13,216 nt of DNA from RFXV01 sp038150465 (GTDB taxonomy: Bacteria > Bacteroidota > Bacteroidia > Flavobacteriales > Schleiferiaceae), in NCBI GenBank assembly GCA_038150465.1, contig JAYOTP010000044.1:1-13216 (forward strand). Reading direction: 5' to 3'. A model generated the notes under the pieces. The model searched no databases. It saw only the letters and a program-made list of their open reading frames with translations, and was not told where the DNA came from. How positions within the stretch are numbered: position 1 is the stretch's first letter; the number at the start of each line of letters is the position of its first letter. Of this stretch, positions 7,395-13,216 are shown one piece after another. The translations under genes were made by a program, and so were the position numbers.

Positions 7395-7457
7395 ATGAAA
7401 ACGATTGCGCACTTATTCGCATTTTTGCAGGCGCCCGAACGGGTTTCTATTCAATGA
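7395..7457 (+). CDS. candidate 20-codon leader ORF
   Basis: ATG 7395 opens a 20-codon frame (MKTIAHLFAFLQAP...) that ends at TGA 7455-7457. Its stop overlaps the ATG of the secreted protein gene in the four bases ATGA (7454-7457). A purine-rich stretch, AGAAAGGGACC, stands directly before its start, whereas the downstream gene has no such site. It could be a translated leader that couples translation of the secreted protein, or chance. The flanking 7329-7453 gap holds nothing else that I recognise. Confidence 0.3.
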   Translation: MKTIAHLFAFLQAPERVSIQ

Positions 7458-8278
7458 AAAACAAACGCCTCCTTCGTTATCTGAGTGCGGCTGCCTCCAC
7501 AGCTACTGTGGCGCATGCCCAGACCTCGGATGTTATCTACACCGACTTCGATCCGGACATCCTGCTCGAAGGAAATCTGCAAAGCATCCGGGTGGATGTG
7601 AACCAGGACAGCATCGATGATTTCGTATTCATTGCAGAAGACACCTTGCTGCAGGCGGTCAATGGCTCCTACAACATTGGGCGGTTACGGGCAGGCGGTT
7701 ATGCCAATGTGCAGAATTTCGTCATGGGCTCGATCCCTTCTCTCTACGGCTATGTGTCCAAGGCGGACTTAGGCGACGAGATCGGACCGAAGGAGGAGTT
7801 CATCATCGCGGGAACGATGGCCATGGCCGTCGACGGACAGAATCCATTCAACGAACCGTGGAATGGCGGCGCCTACGATCAGTACATGGGCTTCAAGATG
7901 AGCTATGGAGCAGACAGCAGCCACTACGGATGGATCCGTTTGGATGTGAGTACCGATGGCAAAAGAGCCCTGATCAAGGATGCGGCCTTCAGCCTGTTTC
8001 CCGACACAGCCATTGCAGCCGGTTCGGCCCAGCTGCATCAGCAGGAGTGGACCAAAGGTCTGCTCATCCGCCAAGACGACGGACAGCTTGAACTCGAGCT
8101 CAACGAAGAACTGAAGGGAACCACCTTTGAACTCAGCGAGCTGAGCGGGAAAAGGATCTGGCAGGAAGAGCTGAACGAAAGCGGTCTGCATCGCTTTCCG
8201 CTTCCAAAAGAACGGGCGTTCTATCTGCTCACTGCACACCGGAAAGGTCTGCGGAGCAGTTGGAAGATCGCTCCCTGA
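7454..8278 (+). CDS. secreted protein with probable T9SS type A sorting domain
   Basis: This 274-residue protein starts at ATG 7454. The start was chosen because it directly yields a signal peptide: basic MKNKRLLR, a short Ala/Ser/Thr-rich core, and AHA cleavage before Gln23. The same frame stays open upstream to 7280 but that stretch overlaps the previous gene and is not secretory in character. The middle contains DVNQDSIDDF at 48-57, like a calcium-loop sequence, and SHYGWIRLDV at 156-165 followed by IKDAAF, a pattern I associate with Bacteroidota secreted proteins of unknown role. The last ~75 residues (SELSGKRIW at 228-236, ending SSWKIAP) resemble the C-terminal sorting domain used by the type IX secretion system, so export across the outer membrane is inferred. 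It follows the fusion gene by 125 bases on the same strand and ends just before a strong terminator. Confidence 0.8.
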   Translation: MKNKRLLRYLSAAASTATVAHAQTSDVIYTDFDPDILLEGNLQSIRVDVNQDSIDDFVFIAEDTLLQAVNGSYNIGRLRAGGYANVQNFVMGSIPSLYGYVSKADLGDEIGPKEEFIIAGTMAMAVDGQNPFNEPWNGGAYDQYMGFKMSYGADSSHYGWIRLDVSTDGKRALIKDAAFSLFPDTAIAAGSAQLHQQEWTKGLLIRQDDGQLELELNEELKGTTFELSELSGKRIWQEELNESGLHRFPLPKERAFYLLTAHRKGLRSSWKIAP

Positions 8279-8291
8279 CCGCTGTATCAGA

Positions 8292-8327
8292 AATAAAAAA
8301 GCCCTGCATCTGCGGGGCTTTTTTATT
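8292..8327. terminator. strong bidirectional intrinsic terminator
   Basis: AATAAAAAAGCCC (8292-8304) and GGGCTTTTTTATT (8315-8327) are perfect inverted copies. TGC/GCG (one T-G wobble) extend the stem to 16 pairs around the loop ATCT. A-tract and T-tract flank the GC core on both sides, so it can terminate both converging genes: the secreted protein ending at 8278 and the Bax-inhibitor-1 gene ending at 8345. Confidence 0.95.
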
Positions 8328-8344
8328 GGTGGATACCTAGGCCA

Positions 8345-9055
8345 TCAGTCTCTTCTTCCAAAGAAGCGCAGCAGCATGAGGAACAGGTTGATGAAGTCCA
8401 GGTAGAGCATCAGGGCACCTATGATGGCCGTCTTCTGCCCAGCCTCGGAGTCGGCATCCTGATAGACTGCCATCTGCTTGATCTTCTGGGTATCATAAGC
8501 GGTGAGCCCGGTGAATACCGCCACGCCGATGAAACTGGTCGCCCAGTAGATCATTTCGCTTTGCAAAAAGATATTGACCAGTGAGGCGATGATCAGGCCC
8601 ATGACACCCATAATGGCGATGTTGCCCACTTTGGTCAGATCGGTCTTGGTCGTATAACCGTACAGGCTCATGGCGCCAAATGTGCCCGCCGTGATGAAGA
8701 AGGTCGAGGCGATGGAAGAAGCCGTATACATGAGGAAGATCGACGACATGGTGATGCCGTTGATCGCTGAATAAACAAGAAAATAAAGCATGGCCTTTTG
8801 CGCACTCATGCGGTTGATGGCGGCCGTGAGATAGATCACCAGAGCGAGTTCGGCTCCGATGAGCAGCCAGTAATTCAAGCTGCTGCTGAAGATGAATTGC
8901 AAGAGGGCCTCGTTGCTGTAGACGTACATGGCCGTGAGCCCGGTAAGGGCCAGAGCACCGCCCATCCATGCATAGACATTGGTAATGAACTTGGTGTGAT
9001 CGCTGCTCGCGGTGAACGATACAGGCTGATCGTAGATTCTTGGGTTTTGATCCAT
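8345..9055 (-). CDS. Bax inhibitor-1 / YccA family membrane protein
   Basis: This 236-residue protein has about seven hydrophobic segments after a soluble N terminus (MDQNPRIYDQPVSFTASSD). The BI-1 family (UPF0005; bacterial YccA, YbhL, YetJ) comprises inner-membrane proteins, some of which leak calcium in a pH-dependent manner. The two family aspartates of the C-terminal sensor region are visible: Asp188 in TAYDTQKIK and Asp220 in LYLDFINLFLMLLR. The length and the C-terminal FINLF...LLR are typical. The start is ATG 9055. Its stop faces the shared terminator at 8292-8327. A small ORF ends only nine bases before its start. Physiological role in this organism is unknown. Confidence 0.95.
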   Translation of the reverse strand: MDQNPRIYDQPVSFTASSDHTKFITNVYAWMGGALALTGLTAMYVYSNEALLQFIFSSSLNYWLLIGAELALVIYLTAAINRMSAQKAMLYFLVYSAINGITMSSIFLMYTASSIASTFFITAGTFGAMSLYGYTTKTDLTKVGNIAIMGVMGLIIASLVNIFLQSEMIYWATSFIGVAVFTGLTAYDTQKIKQMAVYQDADSEAGQKTAIIGALMLYLDFINLFLMLLRFFGRRD

Positions 9056-9064
9056 GAGATGATT

Positions 9065-9178
9065 TTATACTTTCTCAAAGTTCAAAAAACCGACCAATTG
9101 CTGCAAGCTGATGGAATCGGACGAAATGTCAGGAATGGCCGCATCTTTAGACCGCATTTTCGGGAACAAAAAGAGCAT
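9065..9178 (-). CDS. candidate 37-residue small protein upstream of the BI-1 gene
   Basis: ATG 9178 on the minus strand opens a 37-codon frame beginning MLFLFPKMRSKDAAIPD and ending LVGFLNFEKV. AAAGGA lies five bases before the ATG, an unusually good Shine-Dalgarno. The stop lies nine bases before the Bax-inhibitor-1 start, a typical operon spacing. It sits in the gap between BI-1 and the divergent DUF3817 gene without overlapping either. No family is recognised. It may be a small protein, a leader peptide or chance. Confidence 0.35.
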   Translation of the reverse strand: MLFLFPKMRSKDAAIPDISSDSISLQQLVGFLNFEKV

Positions 9179-9205
9179 GTTCTTCCTTTCTTCAAAAACG
9201 TTCAA

Positions 9206-9493
9206 ATGAACATTAGTATCTCGTCGATGAGAAGGATCGCCTTGGCCGAGGGGGTCTCCTTCATTCTGCTTCTCGGAATCGGAATGCCGTTGAAGACGAT
9301 TGAAATTTTTTGGCCCAATAAAGTGCTCGGGATGACCCACGGCATACTCTTTCTCGTATACGTCGCTTGTGCCTGGCAATTCACCCGTGAAAACAATTGG
9401 TCATTGAAGAATACGCTTATCCTTATCAGCGCTTCTTTCATCCCACTGGCGCCCTTTTGGGTGGAGCGCAACTTGCTGCGCGACAATGACTGA
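9206..9493 (+). CDS. DUF3817 family small integral membrane protein
   Basis: This 95-residue protein has three hydrophobic segments, at about 13-28, 39-57 and 70-84. The pattern RRIALAEGVSFILLL (9-23), MPLK, GMTHGILFLVYV (42-53) and ASFIPLAPFWVER is what I recall for DUF3817 proteins, whose function is not established. ATG 9206 is used; ATG 9227 (MRRIALAEG) is an equally possible start seven codons later. The inverted repeat GTTCA-AA-TGAAC (9200-9211) covers the first ATG. The gene is divergent from BI-1 and converges on pepE, with only three bases between the two stop codons and no room for a terminator. Confidence 0.85.
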   Translation: MNISISSMRRIALAEGVSFILLLGIGMPLKTIEIFWPNKVLGMTHGILFLVYVACAWQFTRENNWSLKNTLILISASFIPLAPFWVERNLLRDND

Positions 9494-9496
9494 GGT

Positions 9497-10198
9497 CTAG
9501 CCCAATTTCAACTGCCCCGGAGCCAACTCAACGGCTTCTTTGCCAGCGGTGAACCAACGGGCCGTATGCGGTCCGCACAACTCCACAGCATCGCCCTGTA
9601 CGCGGAGCCAGCTGCCTTCCCTCAGGCCGAGTACGCCCTGGCTGTTGAAGGCATGAAATTCCTTGATCCGGGTTTCCCGGGTCTCACCCATATGGGTGGA
9701 GTTCGGATCGGGGTCGAGATAGTGCGGATTGATATTGAACGGAACAGCGCCCAATGCCTCCAAACTTGGCGGATGAACAATGGGCATGTCGTTGGTCGTT
9801 CCCACACTCATGCCGGCCAGGTTGCTCCCGGCGCTGCTTCCCATATAGGCCATGCCTTCTTCCACACGCTGGCGAAGCATGCCCAGCAGATCCGAGTCGT
9901 ATAGTTCCTTGAGAAGAACAAAGGTGTTGCCGCCACCGGTAAAAACGCCATCGGCCTCTGCCAGCGCCTGACGAAGATCGGTCTGCCGGTGCAGACCCTC
10001 CATCTTCAGCCCCCATTCTGCAAACTTTCCGCATGCCAATGCCACATACTGATCGTGGCTCATCCCTCCCGGACGAGCGAAGGGAATGAAAAACAGCCGC
10101 TCCCGATCTCTGAAATGATCGAGCACCTCTTCCTTGAGGTAGTCCAAATAAGGCCTTCCGTGTACGGTGGAAGTACTGGCGAGCAAAAGTCTTTTCAT
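9497..10198 (-). CDS. pepE: peptidase E (alpha-aspartyl dipeptidase, family S51)
   Basis: PepE hydrolyses dipeptides with N-terminal aspartate in the cytoplasm. The 233-residue length is close to the 229 of the enterobacterial enzyme. GGGNTF at 88-93 and GSSAGSNLAG at 120-129 are family hallmarks. The catalytic triad is visible as Ser122, Asp137 (TTNDMPIV) and His159 (INPHY), and the intervals of 15 and 37 residues equal those of the Salmonella triad (120/135/157). GETRETRI at 171-178 is also typical. The start ATG 10198 overlaps the stop of the preceding secreted protein in ATGA (10195-10198), so the two are translationally coupled even though one product is cytoplasmic and the other exported. 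Confidence 0.95.
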   Translation of the reverse strand: MKRLLLASTSTVHGRPYLDYLKEEVLDHFRDRERLFFIPFARPGGMSHDQYVALACGKFAEWGLKMEGLHRQTDLRQALAEADGVFTGGGNTFVLLKELYDSDLLGMLRQRVEEGMAYMGSSAGSNLAGMSVGTTNDMPIVHPPSLEALGAVPFNINPHYLDPDPNSTHMGETRETRIKEFHAFNSQGVLGLREGSWLRVQGDAVELCGPHTARWFTAGKEAVELAPGQLKLG

Positions 10199-11475
10199 CG
10201 CTTGTGCATATTGATCAAAGCCGTCCAGAGTTCTTTTCGTCCCTCATGCAATTCCACCCAAATGGGCCGGACCACGCCATCCCAGACCGAGATGTTGTTG
10301 TAATCGCCCATGAAGGTTCGCTCATTGGCCACAAAGGGCTCTGCCGTCAGCCGCTCGTTCACCCAGGTCTGCCCGGCATCCTTGGACCAGGCCCAATACA
10401 CGTGGTTGCTTCCACCCTTTTCGTCGTGCCTTCTGTCGTAAAAAACAGCATGCAGGTGTCCACTGGTCTGATCGATGGCGAGCCAGGGCAGGAACTGATC
10501 GGCCGAGGTGGAATCGTCGTTGATGCGGATGGCCTCTGACCAGCTGTTTCCGCGGTCCATGCTGCTCTTGAACCAGATGTCCAGATGGCCCGAACGATCG
10601 TCCGACCAAAGCACGTATACCGCGCCGCGAAAGGGACCCTCGCTGTGGTCGCAGACCGTTACCGGCATGCCATTGATCCGGCTGTAGGACGATACCTCCT
10701 GAGACCATCCACCGGAGTGCGCTGCGATCGGTCGCTCCTGCGGCCACCAATTGTTGCCCTCGTCCAAAGAGCGATTGAACCAGATCTTTTCATCCAGCGA
10801 CCAGGATACATAGACCTCTCCATGCGGGCCGGCTGCAGGAACTGCTCCTTCTGTGGTCTGGTCGCCGTCCAGGCAATCTCCCTCCTTGCTGCTCAGGGTC
10901 TGGGCCGCAGACCAGCTCTCAGCACGATCCGTGCTGAAGGAGAACAAGATGCGCGAATGGTCGGAGCTGTCCGAGCTGCCATAGCGATCGAATTCGGTCC
11001 AGCTGCTGTACAGACGGGAACCGCCCGGATCGGCCACGGCCCATTCCTTGTCTTGCTGATGCGGCGGACGATGCCCCATATACGATCCGTTGTTCCATGT
11101 GTGTCCGCCATCGTCTGAGCGCTGACAGACCATGCGGTCCAAAAATCCCGCACCGCCCCAGCCGGTGCCGCTCGCATCGCCCAGATGCAGGAAGTAAAAA
11201 CTGCCGCGGCCATCGGCGATCAGGCAGGGATCGCCATAGACCCCGTGCTCCGATCTGAGCAGGCTCGATGTCCAGGTCTTTCCGGAGTCGTTGGAGGTGT
11301 GCACATCGTTCAGCACACTGCCCGCCACGATGCGCGAAGGATCGGATGGATCCACACAAATGGACGGCTCACTGGCCCCCAATCTCGATTGCGCCTCAAA
11401 AATGCGCACCAGGGGAAACTCGGTCTGCGCCTGCAGGACCGAATACACACAAAGCAAAAGCAGGATTCGCCACAT
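10195..11475 (-). CDS. secreted sialidase-like (BNR/Asp-box) beta-propeller protein
   Basis: This 426-residue protein has a signal peptide (MWRILLLLCVYSVLQA, cleavage near 16-17). Six Asp-box-like motifs (SxDxGxTW) lie at 61-68, 120-127, 181-188, 236-243, 305-312 and 364-371; the third reads STDRAESW and is degenerate. The spacing of about 55-70 residues fits a six-bladed propeller of the sialidase/neuraminidase fold. The catalytic landmarks of true sialidases, notably the N-terminal R-I-P motif and a clear arginine triad, are not visible, so enzymatic sialidase activity is doubtful. No type IX sorting domain is seen at the C terminus, so a periplasmic site is possible. ATG 11475 lies 25 bases from the divergent gene at 11501, and the stop overlaps pepE. 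Confidence 0.85.
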   Translation of the reverse strand: MWRILLLLCVYSVLQAQTEFPLVRIFEAQSRLGASEPSICVDPSDPSRIVAGSVLNDVHTSNDSGKTWTSSLLRSEHGVYGDPCLIADGRGSFYFLHLGDASGTGWGGAGFLDRMVCQRSDDGGHTWNNGSYMGHRPPHQQDKEWAVADPGGSRLYSSWTEFDRYGSSDSSDHSRILFSFSTDRAESWSAAQTLSSKEGDCLDGDQTTEGAVPAAGPHGEVYVSWSLDEKIWFNRSLDEGNNWWPQERPIAAHSGGWSQEVSSYSRINGMPVTVCDHSEGPFRGAVYVLWSDDRSGHLDIWFKSSMDRGNSWSEAIRINDDSTSADQFLPWLAIDQTSGHLHAVFYDRRHDEKGGSNHVYWAWSKDAGQTWVNERLTAEPFVANERTFMGDYNNISVWDGVVRPIWVELHEGRKELWTALINMHKR

Positions 11476-11485
11476 GCTTCGAAGC
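11476..11485. repeat. perfect palindrome GCTTCGAAGC between divergent starts
   Basis: The ten bases GCTTCGAAGC are a perfect palindrome within the 25-base gap between the divergent start codons at 11475 (minus) and 11501 (plus). It directly abuts the minus-strand ATG. It could be an operator half-site pair or a chance palindrome. Just beyond it, TATTTTCG (11489-11496, plus) is one mismatch from the TAnnTTTG element, but it is so near ATG 11501 that the transcript would be nearly leaderless. Confidence 0.35.
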
Positions 11486-11500
11486 TAGTATTTTCGTGGG

Positions 11501-11992
11501 ATGCGCCAACGCTTTTTCCTTCTGTTCCTGCTGCTTTCGCTTACGGCCTCGCAGATGCACGAATACTACTTGAGCGTGGCGCGCCTTGAATACGATGAAA
11601 AGGCTCAGGATTTTGAAATGAGCGTTTGGTTCTTCGCGGACGACATCAGCCTTTGTTTGTCAGAGCGCTCCGGATTGGAGATCGATTGGCAGGAAAAGCA
11701 GATCGCTTTGGCCGACAGCCTTTTGAACGACTATCTGTCCGAGCGACTCTACCTGATCGACGGACAGGACCAAAAGCGCCCAATGGAACTCATGGGCACG
11801 AAACAGGACGGCGAGTTGATCCACGCCTTCCTTCGGCTGCATGCGCCGGAGGCCACCGATTTCCGGGTGCAATTTGCAGCCCTGACCGAACGATTTGACA
11901 GCCAGCGCAACCTCCTGCATTTCAAGCGAGGAAAGGCCAAAACCACCTTGTATTTCAAAAAAGAAAGCGAGGCGCAAGCACTTCAGCCATGA
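11501..11992 (+). CDS. DUF6702-like secreted/periplasmic protein
   Basis: This 163-residue protein has a signal peptide (MRQRFFLLFLLLSLTASQ). The mature start, HEYYLSVARLEYDEKAQDFEMSV, has the shape of the DUF6702 family (H-x-[FY]-[YH]-[VL]-S-V...I-x-Y...K). I recall that family as small secreted or membrane-anchored proteins of unknown function in Bacteroidota. The rest is mixed beta strands with alternating hydrophobic residues and acidic patches. The TGA stop overlaps the ATG of the HupE/UreJ gene in ATGA (11989-11992), so the two products are made together and probably act together. The assignment comes from the pattern only. Confidence 0.7.
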   Translation: MRQRFFLLFLLLSLTASQMHEYYLSVARLEYDEKAQDFEMSVWFFADDISLCLSERSGLEIDWQEKQIALADSLLNDYLSERLYLIDGQDQKRPMELMGTKQDGELIHAFLRLHAPEATDFRVQFAALTERFDSQRNLLHFKRGKAKTTLYFKKESEAQALQP

Positions 11993-12567
11993 ATACAGAT
12001 GCCATTTGGCTGAATGCCCGGCTTGGATTTGAGCACATCCTCGACCCCGCTGGCCTCGACCACGTACTCTTTCTTTTGGTCTTGGTGGCCCTTATGGACT
12101 TCCGAGACTGGAAAGCCGTACTGTGGGCGGTCACGGCCTTCACCATCGGACACTCCTTGACCCTCGCCTGGGCTCCAGCCTCCTTTGTGGAACAATGGCA
12201 AGGCTGGATCGAATGGGGCATCCCCTTCACCATATTCCTGAGCGGCTGGCTCAATATCCTTCGTGGGGAAAAGGGGAAGAACGGCAGCGTGCGCTGGTTG
12301 ATGGCGGGGCTTTTTGGTCTGATCCACGGGCTGGGCTTTGGCAATTATTTCCGCATGCTCAGTGCAGGCAGTGATTCCAAATGGGCCGACTTGCTTCCAT
12401 TTTCTCTGGGCATCGAATCCGGACAACTCCTGGTCGTTCTGGCCTTCATGATGCTCTCATGGGCCTTCCGAAATGCCTTCGCGATCAAACTGCGCGATTG
12501 GAACCTCGTGGTCTCCGGCATGGGCACGGGCATCGCCTTCTTATGGATGCTCGAACGCTTTCCTTAG
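11989..12567 (+). CDS. HupE/UreJ family metal permease-like membrane protein
   Basis: This 192-residue protein has about six hydrophobic segments. HupE/UreJ proteins are inner-membrane nickel/cobalt permeases linked to hydrogenase or urease in proteobacteria; the Bacteroidota members are less characterised. Family positions are visible: GFEHIL at 13-18, GLDHVLFLL at 22-30, TAFTIGHSLTL at 49-59 (His55), GLIHGLGFG at 110-118 (His113) and LGIESGQLLVV at 140-150 (Glu143, Gln146). These His/Asp/Glu positions are the candidate metal ligands. No urease or hydrogenase gene is in the window, so the metal carried cannot be told. It overlaps the DUF6702-like gene by four bases. Confidence 0.9.
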   Translation: MNTDAIWLNARLGFEHILDPAGLDHVLFLLVLVALMDFRDWKAVLWAVTAFTIGHSLTLAWAPASFVEQWQGWIEWGIPFTIFLSGWLNILRGEKGKNGSVRWLMAGLFGLIHGLGFGNYFRMLSAGSDSKWADLLPFSLGIESGQLLVVLAFMMLSWAFRNAFAIKLRDWNLVVSGMGTGIAFLWMLERFP

Positions 12568-12587
12568 GTCAAGGCCGCAAGTTTTAC

Positions 12588-12602
12588 AAAAGCGGAGCTT
12601 TT
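12588..12602. terminator. weak hairpin between converging genes
   Basis: AAAAGC-GGA-GCTTTT forms a six-pair stem with a three-base loop in the 49-base gap between the HupE/UreJ stop and the minus-strand gene ending at 12617. It is short and has little GC, so termination would be weak. The same stretch contains a direct repeat TTTTACAA at 12582-12589 and 12599-12606 that partly overlaps the stem. Confidence 0.3.
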
Positions 12603-12616
12603 ACAACTGAATTGCG

Positions 12617-13216
12617 CTAAAAGTCGCAGACGTCCTCGTTGGTCTCCGCCACGTACTGGATCAGATTCTCTGCCTGTTCCACAACAAATGTGGTGTCCAG
12701 GGAGAAGTTCTGGTACTCCAGGGTGATATTGAACTGATCGTTCAGTTGCACCCCACGGGTCTTCCAGTTGCCGTTCACCAAATTGATGTTGGTGTAGTAG
12801 CCATCCACATACGCCCGGGCGCTTACTGAAGGCAGTATGCGCACACTGTCATTGGCAGCGCAGTAGACCTCCACATCATAAGAAGTAACCGCCGGCAGGA
12901 TATTGAAGTCGTCGTCATTGAAGGCATCAAAGGAACCCGATGCAGAATTGAATTCCTTTTGCACAAAGTACTTGTACCAATAATTGGTCTCCACCACCAA
13001 TTTTGGACTTGCACTCATGGGTTGCTCAGATACAAGAGCGCCCTGGTAAGAGCGATTACCACTCACCGCACTTATGAGTTGCCTGCCCAAACCAACAGAC
13101 TGTGTGCTGTTGGCGAAAGGTTCGACCCAAACATATGATCGAAGATTGTTCAGGTCCGGCACATTGGAAGGTGGGGTGAAGTCTATGTTATAATTCCAAT
13201 TGCTGGAATATGGCAT
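12617..13216 (-). CDS. unrecognised, probably extracytoplasmic protein (C-terminal part; gene cut by window edge)
   Basis: The last 199 codons of a minus-strand gene that runs off the window. A Met codon happens to be the final three bases (13216-13214), but nothing shows that it is the true start: the sequence there (MPYSSNWNYNIDFTPPSNVPDL) looks like the inside of a folded domain, not a signal peptide. The visible part is rich in Asn, Ser, Tyr and Val with alternating polar/hydrophobic runs, suggesting beta-sandwich structure and export. It ends in EDVCDF, and one other Cys occurs in EVYCAAND, so a disulfide is possible. No family is recognised. Confidence 0.7.
   Translation of the reverse strand: MPYSSNWNYNIDFTPPSNVPDLNNLRSYVWVEPFANSTQSVGLGRQLISAVSGNRSYQGALVSEQPMSASPKLVVETNYWYKYFVQKEFNSASGSFDAFNDDDFNILPAVTSYDVEVYCAANDSVRILPSVSARAYVDGYYTNINLVNGNWKTRGVQLNDQFNITLEYQNFSLDTTFVVEQAENLIQYVAETNEDVCDF

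Noticed and set aside
7280..7453. Upstream extension of the secreted protein by 58 codons
   Set aside because: The extension overlaps the end of the fusion gene and is basic and non-secretory, whereas Met at 7454 starts a complete signal peptide.
8798..9205. Upstream extension of the DUF3817 protein
   Set aside because: This part overlaps the Bax-inhibitor-1 gene on the other strand and lacks family resemblance; the DUF3817 match begins after 9206.
9200..9211. Inverted repeat GTTCA-AA-TGAAC over the DUF3817 start
   Set aside because: Five-base arms are expected by chance; there is no supporting promoter element.
9065..9379. Longer 104-codon version of the small minus-strand ORF
   Set aside because: The longer start overlaps the DUF3817 gene, and its extra residues look like antisense of that gene; only the part from ATG 9178 is a candidate.
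1..13216. CRISPR arrays, tRNA or rRNA genes, insertion sequences, phage or defence genes
   Set aside because: I looked for regular repeats, cloverleaf-like segments, terminal inverted repeats and transposase motifs and saw none; the genes are densely packed and chromosomal in character.

Overview
The window reads as chromosomal DNA of a member of the Bacteroidota, probably a Flavobacteriales-like lineage with a moderately GC-rich genome (judged by eye, not counted). Four observations support this. The gene order ileS - DksA/TraR-type gene - lspA is common in that phylum. The zinc-finger-degenerate DksA relative and the long-insert signal peptidase II are of the Bacteroidota kind. One secreted protein ends in what looks like a type IX secretion sorting domain. 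A TAnnTTTG promoter element lies in front of the dksA-like gene. No rRNA, tRNA, CRISPR array, insertion sequence or phage gene is visible, and no gap between genes exceeds about 150 bases.

Left block, minus strand (1-4478): ileS, a DksA/TraR-family regulator and lspA run in that order, with a possible further gene just starting at the left edge. IleRS is the type-2 form and carries an inverted signature motif (GIHH instead of HxGH). lspA starts with TTG one codon after the in-frame stop of the dksA-like gene.

Middle block, plus strand (4561-8278): a 75-residue unknown protein overlaps, by the four bases TTGA, a large three-part gene. That gene encodes an alkaline-phosphatase/nucleotide-pyrophosphatase-superfamily domain, TPR helices and a PAPS-type sulfotransferase domain in one 847-residue chain with no signal peptide. 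It is followed by a secreted, probable T9SS cargo protein preceded by a short leader-like ORF whose stop overlaps its start. A strong bidirectional terminator (8292-8327) closes this block and also serves the converging gene.

Right block (8345-13216): a Bax-inhibitor-1 family membrane protein on the minus strand, possibly led by a 37-codon ORF, is divergent from a DUF3817 membrane protein. Next come pepE (peptidase E) and an Asp-box (BNR) propeller secreted protein, whose genes overlap by ATGA on the minus strand. Divergent from these is a coupled pair on the plus strand, a DUF6702-like secreted protein and a HupE/UreJ-type permease. The right edge holds the 3' part of an unrecognised, probably extracytoplasmic protein gene on the minus strand.

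Most of the content is housekeeping (translation, lipoprotein maturation, stringent-type regulation, peptide turnover). The least explained part is the 4561-7328 gene pair. Product assignments rest on motifs and remembered family patterns; no database search was run.
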